DNA of 6,327 bases, from contig DHSP01000031.1 in NCBI GenBank assembly GCA_002408485.1, forward strand, positions 7,508 through 13,834, read 5' to 3'. The position numbers and the translations under genes were made by a program. The number at the start of each line of letters is the position of its first letter. The stretch's first letter is position 1. Of this stretch, positions 1 to 5,159 are shown piece by piece. The notes under the pieces were generated by a model that saw only the letters and a program-made list of their open reading frames with translations, was not told the DNA's origin and did no database searches. This DNA comes from Proteiniphilum sp. UBA5283 (GTDB taxonomy: Bacteria; Bacteroidota; Bacteroidia; Bacteroidales; Dysgonomonadaceae).

Positions 1-585
1 CAGTATGATGAGATGATGAAACTTATCGATAAAAAGGAGGTCGCTTTCGGTAGTACGGGTATCCTGGCAAAAAGGGCTTTTGTATACATTAATAAGGGCG
101 ATGTTGAAAAAGCAGAAGAACTGTTTTTGCAAATTCCGGAACCGGAAAAAGATACACTCGATTATTACATGCTGGAAGGAGAGTTGGCTTTTCAGCACGA
201 TGATTACGTACAGGCTGAGGTAGCCTATATGAAGGCGGCACTCCTCTCCGAAGGCAACGAAGATATCATCGACAGACTGGCAAATATCAGCGTGGCACAG
301 GAAAAATACGAACAGGCTGCCGCCTACCTTGAAGAGCTGCTCAAGATTGCACCCGACTTCCCTTCGGCAAAATCGAGACTGGCCTTCATCCGCTTTGAGA
401 TTGGCTCCAAAGAACCGTTCGACGAGATCATGGCACAGTTTTCGGATGAGGAGCTCCGCTCCCTTCTAAACCTGATCATGGGAAACGAAGATACAGATTT
501 CTCAGGATACAGCAGGGATAAGATTCTCATCCGGTTGAACGAAGCACGGGAAAATCGTGTGCTGTTTAAAAACATAAAATACTGA
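1..585 (+). CDS. TPR-repeat protein, 5'-truncated by the window edge
   Basis: The visible 194 residues are almost entirely helical tetratricopeptide repeats, which form a scaffold for protein-protein contacts. About three to four TPR-like helix pairs can be read: around GILAKRAFVYINKGDVEKA, LDYYMLEGELAFQHDDYVQA, and the clear unit ending EQAAAYLEELLKIAPDFPSA. The C-terminal 60 residues are less regular and end in a basic tail. There is no transmembrane helix or catalytic motif. An ATG at 13 could be a start, but the frame is open back to base 1. The residues before it (QYDE, then MMKLIDKK) read like the second helix of an earlier TPR, so I favour a longer gene whose 5' end lies outside the window. 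A signal peptide may therefore exist but cannot be seen. The partner is unknown. The gene ends 9 bp from the convergent carbonic anhydrase gene, with no terminator between them. Confidence 0.8.
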   Translation, partial: QYDEMMKLIDKKEVAFGSTGILAKRAFVYINKGDVEKAEELFLQIPEPEKDTLDYYMLEGELAFQHDDYVQAEVAYMKAALLSEGNEDIIDRLANISVAQEKYEQAAAYLEELLKIAPDFPSAKSRLAFIRFEIGSKEPFDEIMAQFSDEELRSLLNLIMGNEDTDFSGYSRDKILIRLNEARENRVLFKNIKY

Positions 586-594
586 AACCTCTTT

Positions 595-1218
595 TTAATC
601 GAAGAACTTCACTTCTCCGGAATCAATATTGTATATCCCGCCTGCAATGAGAATTTTACCTTCTTTCTCAAGCTGATTGAGAATCAGGCTTTGCCTCCGG
701 ATCTGATTCATTGTCAGGCGGATGTTGATCATGCTTACGTTGGTGACAAAGCAGTTGTTTGCTCCACTCCGGTCCTCTTTGGTGGCCACTTCCCTGTCAA
801 TTGCCGGCCTTATTTTTTCCAGTAATCCTGTCAGGTGACCTGCTCTGATATGGTTGCAGGCACTGATGATCGCTCCGCACTTGGTATGGCCCAACACCAC
901 AATTATTTTCGATCCGGCAATGTCGCACGAATACTCCATGCTGCCGAGAATGTCGTTGTTGATGATGTTGCCGGCAATGCGGATGCTGAAGATGTCTCCC
1001 AGTCCCTGGTCGAAGATCAGCTCTGCCGATGTTCTAGAGTCGATGCAACTTAAAACGGTAGCAAAGGGAAACTGTCCGTCAGAAGTCATATTCACCTGTG
1101 TCAACAGGTTCCTGTCCATTTTCAGGTTGTTCAGAAACCGCTTGTTGCCTTCTTTCAGTAACTCCAGCGCTTTTTCGGGAGTTATTTTATCCTGGCTCTC
1201 TTTAGTATGTACCCACAT
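595..1218 (-). CDS. Beta-class carbonic anhydrase
   Basis: This 207-residue protein is a zinc-dependent beta-carbonic anhydrase interconverting CO2 and bicarbonate, presumably cytoplasmic because no signal peptide is seen. The family zinc ligands are present: Cys58 in the CxDSR motif (CIDSR, 58-62) and His111 plus Cys114 in GHTKCGA (110-116). Asp60 and Arg62 form the usual catalytic dyad. The segment FDQGLGDIFSIRIAGN (69-84) is typical of the family. The N-terminal helix TPEKALELLKEGNKRF is the usual beginning, so the ATG at 1218 is reasonable, although there is no strong Shine-Dalgarno sequence. The protein is complete and of ordinary length. Its likely role is bicarbonate supply for carboxylations and pH balance under CO2-rich growth. 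It is transcribed alone, divergently from the NigD-like gene and convergently with the TPR gene. I cannot tell whether it is the cell's only carbonic anhydrase. Confidence 0.95.
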   Translation of the reverse strand: MWVHTKESQDKITPEKALELLKEGNKRFLNNLKMDRNLLTQVNMTSDGQFPFATVLSCIDSRTSAELIFDQGLGDIFSIRIAGNIINNDILGSMEYSCDIAGSKIIVVLGHTKCGAIISACNHIRAGHLTGLLEKIRPAIDREVATKEDRSGANNCFVTNVSMINIRLTMNQIRRQSLILNQLEKEGKILIAGGIYNIDSGEVKFFD

Positions 1219-1240
1219 GATTCCACAATTAATTCAACAG

Positions 1241-1298
1241 GTCGAATATTCGTATTCTTTTTACTCATCATGGCTTGTGCCCACGAGTGAATATCGAC
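1241..1298. repeat. Imperfect long-armed dyad in the carbonic anhydrase leader
   Basis: GTCGAATATTC (1241-1251) can pair with GAATATCGAC (1289-1298), giving ten base pairs with one bulged A. Inside it, ACTC (1263-1266) pairs with GAGT (1285-1288), which directly abuts the outer right arm, and GGC/GCC (1272-1274 / 1279-1281) can close a small tip. In the carbonic anhydrase transcript this would be a branched leader hairpin about 20 nt before the start codon. It matches no known riboswitch that I recognise, and it could be chance in AT-rich intergenic DNA. Confidence 0.3.
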
Positions 1299-1306
1299 AA
1301 TCCATC

Positions 1307-1338
1307 ATAAAACAGATTGTATAATTGAATTGTTTTAT
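1307..1338. repeat. 8-bp inverted repeat (ATAAAACA / TGTTTTAT) between divergent genes
   Basis: ATAAAACA (1307-1314) and TGTTTTAT (1331-1338) are perfect reverse complements separated by 16 bases. The element lies between the candidate carbonic anhydrase promoter and its start codon. It could be a repressor-type operator for either divergent gene. It is AT-rich and short, so chance is a real alternative. Confidence 0.3.
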
Positions 1339-1355
1339 CAGTGAATAGGTTTCAT

Positions 1356-1363
1356 CAAATATA
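1356..1363 (-). promoter_or_regulatory. Candidate -7 element for carbonic anhydrase
   Basis: Read on the minus strand this is TATATTTG, a perfect match to the Bacteroidota -7 consensus TAnnTTTG. It would give a leader of roughly 130 nt. No TTG is found at the expected 19-21 bases upstream, so only half of the promoter is supported. Confidence 0.35.
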
Positions 1364-1496
1364 CACGACGTTGCTTATTCTCTTGTTCGAATGTCTTTTT
1401 TTTTAGAAAAAATAACAAATTATCACGCAAGGTTTTCCAATATCGGGGTTTAATGGTTGAAACAAAAGAATTCGTAACGTTTAAAACCACAAAATT

Positions 1497-2231
1497 ATGA
1501 AGATTACCAATTTACTTTTCGCAACGGGAATATTACTCGGCATGCTCATTCTGCCTTCTTGTCTGGACGATGACGATGAGGTGAACCGCTTGTACCCCAA
1601 TGCACTCGTAACAGTGAAGGAGGCCGCCGACAAAACTGTTTTTTTTCAGTTGGACGACAATACAACCCTGTTGCCTGTGAATGTAACGTCGCACCCCTTT
1701 GATTCAAAAGAGGTGAGGGCTCTGGTAAATTACGATGAAGTAGACGATCCCAGTCAGGAGTATGATCAGGCTGTCAGAGTGAACTGGATCGACAGCATCA
1801 GAACGAAAGCAATGGCTCCCAATTTGGGAGCAGAAAATGATGAGGTATATGGTGCCGATCCTGTAGAGATTGTACCCGATTGGGTAACCATTGCCGAAGA
1901 TGGCTACCTGACCTTGCGTTTCCGAACCATGTGGAGTCATCAGGGAATCACCCACTACGTTAATCTTATCTCCACCAACAATCCCGACAACCCCTACGAG
2001 GTAGAGTTTAAACACAATGCCAATGGCGATGTGTCGGGCAGGATAGGGGATGGCCTGGTTGCCTTCAGACTGGATCAACTTCCCGATACGGAAGGGGAAA
2101 CGGTGAAACTGAAGCTGAAATGGAAGTCGTTCAACACCGACAAATCAATGGAGTTCGACTACCGCACCCGTGCTGCAACACCTGCATCTTCCGCCATTGC
2201 CGCCGAGAGGAGTGTCATTCCTTTGCAATAA
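1497..2231 (+). CDS. NigD-like surface lipoprotein
   Basis: This 244-residue protein starts with a lipoprotein signal: a basic MK start, a hydrophobic stretch (4-19) and a lipobox LPSC with the acylated Cys at 22. The next residues are LDDDDE. Acidic residues just after the Cys resemble the lipoprotein export signal that directs Bacteroidota lipoproteins to the cell surface, so I infer exposure on the outer membrane. The mature part fits the NigD-like family: an N-terminal beta/OB-like domain (about 35-105, with VKEAADKTVFFQLDDNTTLLPVN) and a C-terminal beta-sandwich domain (about 125-224, ending LKLKWKSFNTDKSMEFDY). The residues after 225 look disordered. The biochemical role of NigD proteins is not established. 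The ATG at 1497 sits directly before the signal peptide. No perfect TAnnTTTG promoter is seen upstream. The gene precedes an ECF sigma / anti-sigma pair, so it may belong to that system's regulon. Confidence 0.85.
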   Translation: MKITNLLFATGILLGMLILPSCLDDDDEVNRLYPNALVTVKEAADKTVFFQLDDNTTLLPVNVTSHPFDSKEVRALVNYDEVDDPSQEYDQAVRVNWIDSIRTKAMAPNLGAENDEVYGADPVEIVPDWVTIAEDGYLTLRFRTMWSHQGITHYVNLISTNNPDNPYEVEFKHNANGDVSGRIGDGLVAFRLDQLPDTEGETVKLKLKWKSFNTDKSMEFDYRTRAATPASSAIAAERSVIPLQ

Positions 2232-2281
2232 AACCGATTTCTGAAAACGATGCACCCCTTCAGTAACCTTGCAAAATTTTA

Positions 2282-2313
2282 TTGCTGAAGAAACAGGTAA
2301 GGTTGTACATTTG
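2282..2313 (+). promoter_or_regulatory. Bacteroidota-type promoter for the ECF sigma / anti-sigma operon
   Basis: A TTG at 2282-2284 (in context TTTTATTG) is followed after 21 bases by TACATTTG at 2306-2313, a perfect TAnnTTTG -7 element. Both elements and their spacing fit the Bacteroidota primary-sigma promoter. Transcription would begin near 2318-2321, leaving a leader of about 60 nt before the sigma gene ATG at 2382. The -7 element lies inside a perfect inverted repeat. Confidence 0.65.
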
Positions 2314-2332
2314 TTATAAGTACAACCTTACC
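2296..2332. repeat. Perfect 13-bp inverted repeat overlapping the promoter (probable operator)
   Basis: GGTAAGGTTGTAC (2296-2308) and GTACAACCTTACC (2320-2332) are exact reverse complements flanking an 11-base AT-rich centre (ATTTGTTATAA). The left arm overlaps the first bases of the -7 element, and the right arm covers the expected transcription start. This is a good geometry for a dimeric repressor site. It could also fold as a hairpin in read-through transcripts from the NigD-like gene, 64 bp upstream. As an intrinsic terminator it is poor because no T-run follows on either side. Confidence 0.75.
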
Positions 2333-2355
2333 ATACTATCGGTTGAGCGTATGGT
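2330..2355. repeat. 7-bp inverted repeat in the sigma gene leader
   Basis: ACCATAC (2330-2336) and GTATGGT (2349-2355) are perfect reverse complements with a 12-base loop. The left arm shares three bases with the right arm of the larger 13-bp palindrome, so the two hairpins could not both form completely in a read-through RNA. The element lies within the predicted leader, 26 bases before the start codon. It is short and may be coincidental. Confidence 0.35.
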
Positions 2356-2381
2356 GTTATGTGTCCGAACGAGATTGGTAA

Positions 2382-2969
2382 ATGACTAAAGAAGAAAACA
2401 GCGTGCGGGAACTCATTCGGCAAATTGTGCAAGGCAACCGGGTTGCCATGAAACGATTTTACGATGATCACTCCGGGTATCTTACCGCGGTATGTGCTCG
2501 TTACATCTCAAACAGGGAAGACATCAAGGATGTTTTACAGGAAAGTTTTCTGAAGATTTTCAAAGCCATCCAGACGTTTGAATACAAGGGAGCCGGATCG
2601 CTGCGGGCATGGTCGGCACGCATTGTAGTAAACGAAGCATTGAAGCATATCAGAGCAGCCGGAAAAATGCAGTTCACCAGCCTCCCGGAGTGGGATTTAC
2701 CCAATCCGGAAGAAGATCGGGAGCCGGACTTCGAAGATATTCCGGCATCGGCTATTCTGGAGATGATCCGTACCCTTCCGCCCGGATACAGGACTGTTTT
2801 CAACCTCTATGTCCTTGAGCAAAAAAGTCACAAAGAGATTGCATCCATACTGAATATTGCAGAAAGCAGCTCCGCTTCACAATTACACAGAGCCAAGGGT
2901 ATACTGGTTAAAGAGATAGAGTTGTACCGGTTGAAAAAAAAACACTATGAACGATCAATGGCAAGATAA
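2382..2969 (+). CDS. ECF-type RNA polymerase sigma factor (Das-like)
   Basis: This 195-residue cytoplasmic protein has the two-domain ECF layout. Region 2 covers about 22-92, with the core-binding helix DIKDVLQESFLKIFKA (47-62) and the -10 recognition helices around SLRAWSARIVVNEALKHIR. An acidic linker (about 101-121) follows. Region 4 covers about 124-178 and includes LPPGYRTVFNLYVLE and the helix-turn-helix HKEIASILNIAESSSASQLHRAK. It redirects RNA polymerase to a specific promoter set. The start is well defined because an in-frame TAA stands directly before the ATG. The last 23 bp overlap the following anti-sigma gene, so the two are translated as a unit and their products presumably bind each other. 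Layout and partner match the ECF21/Das type of Bacteroidota. I base this on gene context and general resemblance, not on a search. A run of nine A's lies near the 3' end. Confidence 0.93.
   Translation: MTKEENSVRELIRQIVQGNRVAMKRFYDDHSGYLTAVCARYISNREDIKDVLQESFLKIFKAIQTFEYKGAGSLRAWSARIVVNEALKHIRAAGKMQFTSLPEWDLPNPEEDREPDFEDIPASAILEMIRTLPPGYRTVFNLYVLEQKSHKEIASILNIAESSSASQLHRAKGILVKEIELYRLKKKHYERSMAR
2934..2942 (+). repeat. A9 homopolymer at the sigma / anti-sigma junction
   Basis: Nine consecutive A's encode Lys185-Lys187 of the sigma factor, just after region 4, and end four bases before the anti-sigma ATG at 2947. Loss of one A places the sigma frame in the anti-sigma frame with no stop between (reading Lys-Asn-Thr and then the Met). 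Gain of one A gives a TGA stop three codons later. Runs of this length can slip during replication or transcription. Confidence 0.6.
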
Positions 2970-4197
2970 ACTGCGCGACCGGATGGAGCGTCACGAGGAG
3001 CCTGCACCCGAGGGATTGTGGGAGGGCATTGAACAGCGTATCACTGTGTGGAACCTGCCCGGAGAGAGGTCAGGCAGCAACAATGGCCGGATGAGGGCCG
3101 TGCGTATAGGAGCGGTTGTGGCAGTGGCGGCTGCGACAGTTATTCTGTTTTTCCTCGTACGGGTGAGCTATAGGGAGAATGAGACAGAGGCCGTGCTCAC
3201 CGGGAAAACGGTCACGGTGGTTCCGCAACAGGAACAATTCACTGCAGAAAGTACCTCAAAACTGCTATACCGTGAACCCGAGGTGCTGCTTGCCGCGAAA
3301 GGAAACAACGAAGTTGCCGCGAAAGAAGGAAGTAAAGAAAGTAATGCCCCCGAAACTGTTGAAAAAGATATCCATGAGGAACACCCGGAAGGAAAGGAAG
3401 CAATCGCCAAAGATTCCGATGTGGATACCAGGGTAAATGGTTCAACACGGAACGCTGGCAAGCCTGCTTTAAATACCGGCAATGGCAACGATCGTTTACT
3501 CGCAATGAACGCTCGCAGAGACCATCAAAATCAACCAAAATGGCAAACCAGCCTCTCCATGTCTAACTTCCCCTCTGGTGCATCGGAGACCTTTTCCGGA
3601 TATGGCACATTTGCACTTGCCGAAACAGTGGAGGAACAGTATCATTTTCTGCCCAATTTCACCCGGGAGCAAGTGTATACCGACGTGAAACATCATCAAC
3701 CCATTACATTGGGCATCACCTTACGATACAATTTCAACGAACGATGGAGTGTGGCAAGCGGATTGACCTATACACTACTCTCGTCGGAGCTGCGTGCCGG
3801 AAGCGGCAATTATTACTACGACGATCGCCAGACGCTGCATTACATTGGTATTCCTGTTAACGTTGGATACACTTTCTGGCAAAATAATAAAATTACAACC
3901 TATCTCTCTTCGGGTGGTCTTGTGGAGAAGATTGTAGCCGGCAGGTTGACATCCCACTACTATCTCGACAACAAGCTGGAAGCAACTACCCGTGAAAGCA
4001 TATCTTCACGGGAATTGCAGTGGTCCGTTAACACAGCACTCGGAGTTGGGTACCAGATCTCAAACAACATCGGGCTCTATGCAGAGCCCGGTATTTCCTA
4101 TTATTTTAAAAACAGCAGTGAGTTAGAGACCATTTATAAAGACAACCCGCTTCATTTTAATCTGCGCCTCGGCCTGCGTTTCACGCTCAACGACTGA
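2947..4197 (+). CDS. Dual membrane-spanning anti-sigma factor (Dma-like)
   Basis: This 416-residue protein has four parts. Residues 1-48 form a cytoplasmic anti-sigma-like segment (WQDKLRDRMERHEEPAPEGLWEGIEQ) with no signal peptide. Residues about 52-72 form a single hydrophobic helix followed by VRVSYR. Residues about 74-195 are a hydrophilic, Glu/Lys-rich, low-complexity linker. Residues about 196-416 are an outer-membrane beta-barrel of the OMP_b-brl type, with alternating amphipathic strands such as HYIGIPVNVGYTFWQ and a final strand HFNLRLGLRFTLND. One chain can thus reach from cytoplasm to outer membrane and hold the co-encoded sigma factor, releasing it in response to an envelope signal. 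This is the plan described for Dma proteins of Bacteroides thetaiotaomicron. The ATG at 2947 lies inside the sigma gene. Its 3' end overlaps convergent rluF by 11 bp. The alternative label, plain porin-family outer-membrane protein, does not explain the N-terminus or the sigma partner. Confidence 0.85.
   Translation: MNDQWQDKLRDRMERHEEPAPEGLWEGIEQRITVWNLPGERSGSNNGRMRAVRIGAVVAVAAATVILFFLVRVSYRENETEAVLTGKTVTVVPQQEQFTAESTSKLLYREPEVLLAAKGNNEVAAKEGSKESNAPETVEKDIHEEHPEGKEAIAKDSDVDTRVNGSTRNAGKPALNTGNGNDRLLAMNARRDHQNQPKWQTSLSMSNFPSGASETFSGYGTFALAETVEEQYHFLPNFTREQVYTDVKHHQPITLGITLRYNFNERWSVASGLTYTLLSSELRAGSGNYYYDDRQTLHYIGIPVNVGYTFWQNNKITTYLSSGGLVEKIVAGRLTSHYYLDNKLEATTRESISSRELQWSVNTALGVGYQISNNIGLYAEPGISYYFKNSSELETIYKDNPLHFNLRLGLRFTLND
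3290..3325 (+). repeat. 12-bp direct repeat in the periplasmic linker
   Basis: TTGCCGCGAAAG occurs at 3290-3301 and again at 3314-3325, a 24-bp period that keeps the frame and encodes LAAKG and VAAKE eight residues apart. It looks like the trace of a tandem duplication that lengthened the low-complexity linker of the anti-sigma protein. Confidence 0.6.
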
Positions 4198-4966
4198 TGG
4201 TTTTCTCCGAACCCGCCATCGTCTTTGATGAGTAGCGGACCATTTTAAAGATGCCGTTCAGCTCCTTCTCGGTTAAATGGCGCCACTTCCCGGTCGGAAT
4301 ATCCAGATCGATATTCATGATGCGGTACCTGTCCAGCTGTACCACCTCGTTACCCAGGTATTCGCACATGCGTCTGATCTGCCTGTTGAGTCCCTGGGTA
4401 AGGATGATTTTGAAGGTGAACTTATCGATCTGTTCCACGACACATTTCTTCGTCACCACACCCAGGATGGGTACCCCGTTGCCCATTTTGTGGATAAACG
4501 TTTTTGTAATCGGATATTTCACCCTGACAAGATACTCCTTCTCGTGGTTGTTTCCTGCACGTAGAATCTTGTTCACGATATCCCCATCGCTGGTCAGCAG
4601 AATCAACCCCTGGCTATCCTTGTCAAGCCTGCCAATGGGAAAGATACGTTCCGGGTATTTAACAAAATCAACGATGTTGTTTTTCTCCCTGCGGGTATCG
4701 GTTGTACAGACAATCCCCCTGGGTTTGTTCAACGCAATGTAGACATGTTCCTTTTTCCTTCCTTCGCCTTCACCGCTTTTTTCACCCACGACCAGCTTCC
4801 CGTTGAGGCGTATCTCGTCGTGATACGAAACCTTGCTACCCATCTCCGCCACAACACCGTTTATGGTGACCCGTCGTTGTTCGATGAACTTATCGGCCTC
4901 TCTACGCGAGCAATACCCTATTTCGCTGAAATATTTGTTTATGCGGACTAAATCCTTATCTTGCAT
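4187..4966 (-). CDS. rluF: 23S rRNA pseudouridine synthase RluF
   Basis: This 259-residue cytoplasmic enzyme converts uridine to pseudouridine in the peptidyl-transferase region of 23S rRNA (position 2604 in E. coli numbering; E. coli RluF also acts on tRNA-Tyr). An S4 RNA-binding domain occupies about 7-54 (RINKYFSEIGYCSRREADKF). The RsuA/RluB/E/F-type catalytic domain follows, with IGRLDKDSQGLILLT (111-125) holding the catalytic Asp115, the RluF-type RAGNNHEKEYLV (136-147), VPILGVVTKKC and QGLNRQIRRMCEYLG. I recognise it as RluF from close resemblance to the E. coli protein through these blocks. It lacks the long Lys-rich tail of E. coli RluF. It is transcribed alone from a clear promoter at 5028-5058. 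Its 3' end overlaps the convergent anti-sigma gene by 11 bp with no terminator, so antisense transcripts are possible. Confidence 0.95.
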   Translation of the reverse strand: MQDKDLVRINKYFSEIGYCSRREADKFIEQRRVTINGVVAEMGSKVSYHDEIRLNGKLVVGEKSGEGEGRKKEHVYIALNKPRGIVCTTDTRREKNNIVDFVKYPERIFPIGRLDKDSQGLILLTSDGDIVNKILRAGNNHEKEYLVRVKYPITKTFIHKMGNGVPILGVVTKKCVVEQIDKFTFKIILTQGLNRQIRRMCEYLGNEVVQLDRYRIMNIDLDIPTGKWRHLTEKELNGIFKMVRYSSKTMAGSEKTISR

Positions 4967-4979
4967 ACAGTCAGTAAAT

Positions 4980-5035
4980 TACTTTTGAATAAATCCTCAA
5001 TGCTGAATGACGCATTGAATTTTTTCACAAAAGTA
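4980..5035. repeat. Concentric two-step dyad in the rluF leader
   Basis: TACTTTTG (4980-4987) mirrors CAAAAGTA (5028-5035), and TCAATGC (4997-5003) mirrors GCATTGA (5012-5018). Both pairs share the same centre, between 5007 and 5008, and AAA (4991-4993) also mirrors TTT (5022-5024). The right outer arm is the -7 element of the rluF promoter. The inner pair would form a 7-bp hairpin with an 8-base loop at the very start of the rluF mRNA. Confidence 0.5.
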
Positions 5036-5058
5036 CCTGATTATTATCTCAATCTCAA
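5028..5058 (-). promoter_or_regulatory. Bacteroidota-type promoter for rluF
   Basis: On the minus strand a TTG (5056-5058) is followed after 20 bases by TACTTTTG (5028-5035), a perfect TAnnTTTG -7 element at the canonical spacing. Transcription would begin around 5021-5023 and give a leader of about 55 nt before the rluF ATG at 4966. No Shine-Dalgarno sequence is obvious. Confidence 0.75.
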
Positions 5059-5090
5059 CTATCAGATTTTAATTTACGCTAAATTACCAC

Positions 5091-5123
5091 AGCCATCGCA
5101 TACCCTAACGGCATGCGATGGCT
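5091..5123 (-). terminator. Hairpin downstream of qorB, probable terminator
   Basis: AGCCATCGCAT (5091-5101) and ATGCGATGGCT (5113-5123) form a perfect 11-bp stem with an 11-base loop, 36 bases beyond the qorB stop codon. The stem is stable and well placed to end the yceI-qorB transcript ahead of the rluF promoter. The following minus-strand bases (GTGGTAATTTAGCG) lack a proper T-run, so it may be a weak terminator or an mRNA 3'-end stabiliser. Confidence 0.5.
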
Positions 5124-5159
5124 TCAATGAGTTGCATCTCCTTCCGGATTCAGCGGAGC

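Noticed and set aside
13..15. ATG as the true start of the TPR gene
   Set aside because: The frame is open to base 1 and the preceding residues continue a TPR helix, so the gene probably begins before the window. The ATG remains possible.
854..1324. 156-residue + strand reading frame over the carbonic anhydrase gene
   Set aside because: It is antisense to a well-conserved enzyme and has no recognisable domain.
1474..1478. GTAAC as an ECF-type -35 element before the NigD-like gene
   Set aside because: A -10 at normal spacing would fall at the start codon and put the transcript start inside the gene; the pentamer is also common by chance.
1639..1646. T8 run in the NigD-like gene as a phase-variation tract
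   Set aside because: Eight T's encoding Val-Phe-Phe are shorter than typical switching tracts, and nothing else points to phase variation.
2258..2290. Hairpin CTTCAGTAA / TTGCTGAAG as terminator of the NigD-like gene
   Set aside because: The stem has few G-C pairs and one G-T pair, there is no T-run after it, and it overlaps the -33 element of the next promoter.
4980..4987. TACTTTTG as a + strand promoter
   Set aside because: The nearest TTG is only 16 bases upstream and no + strand gene follows; it is better treated as part of the dyad.
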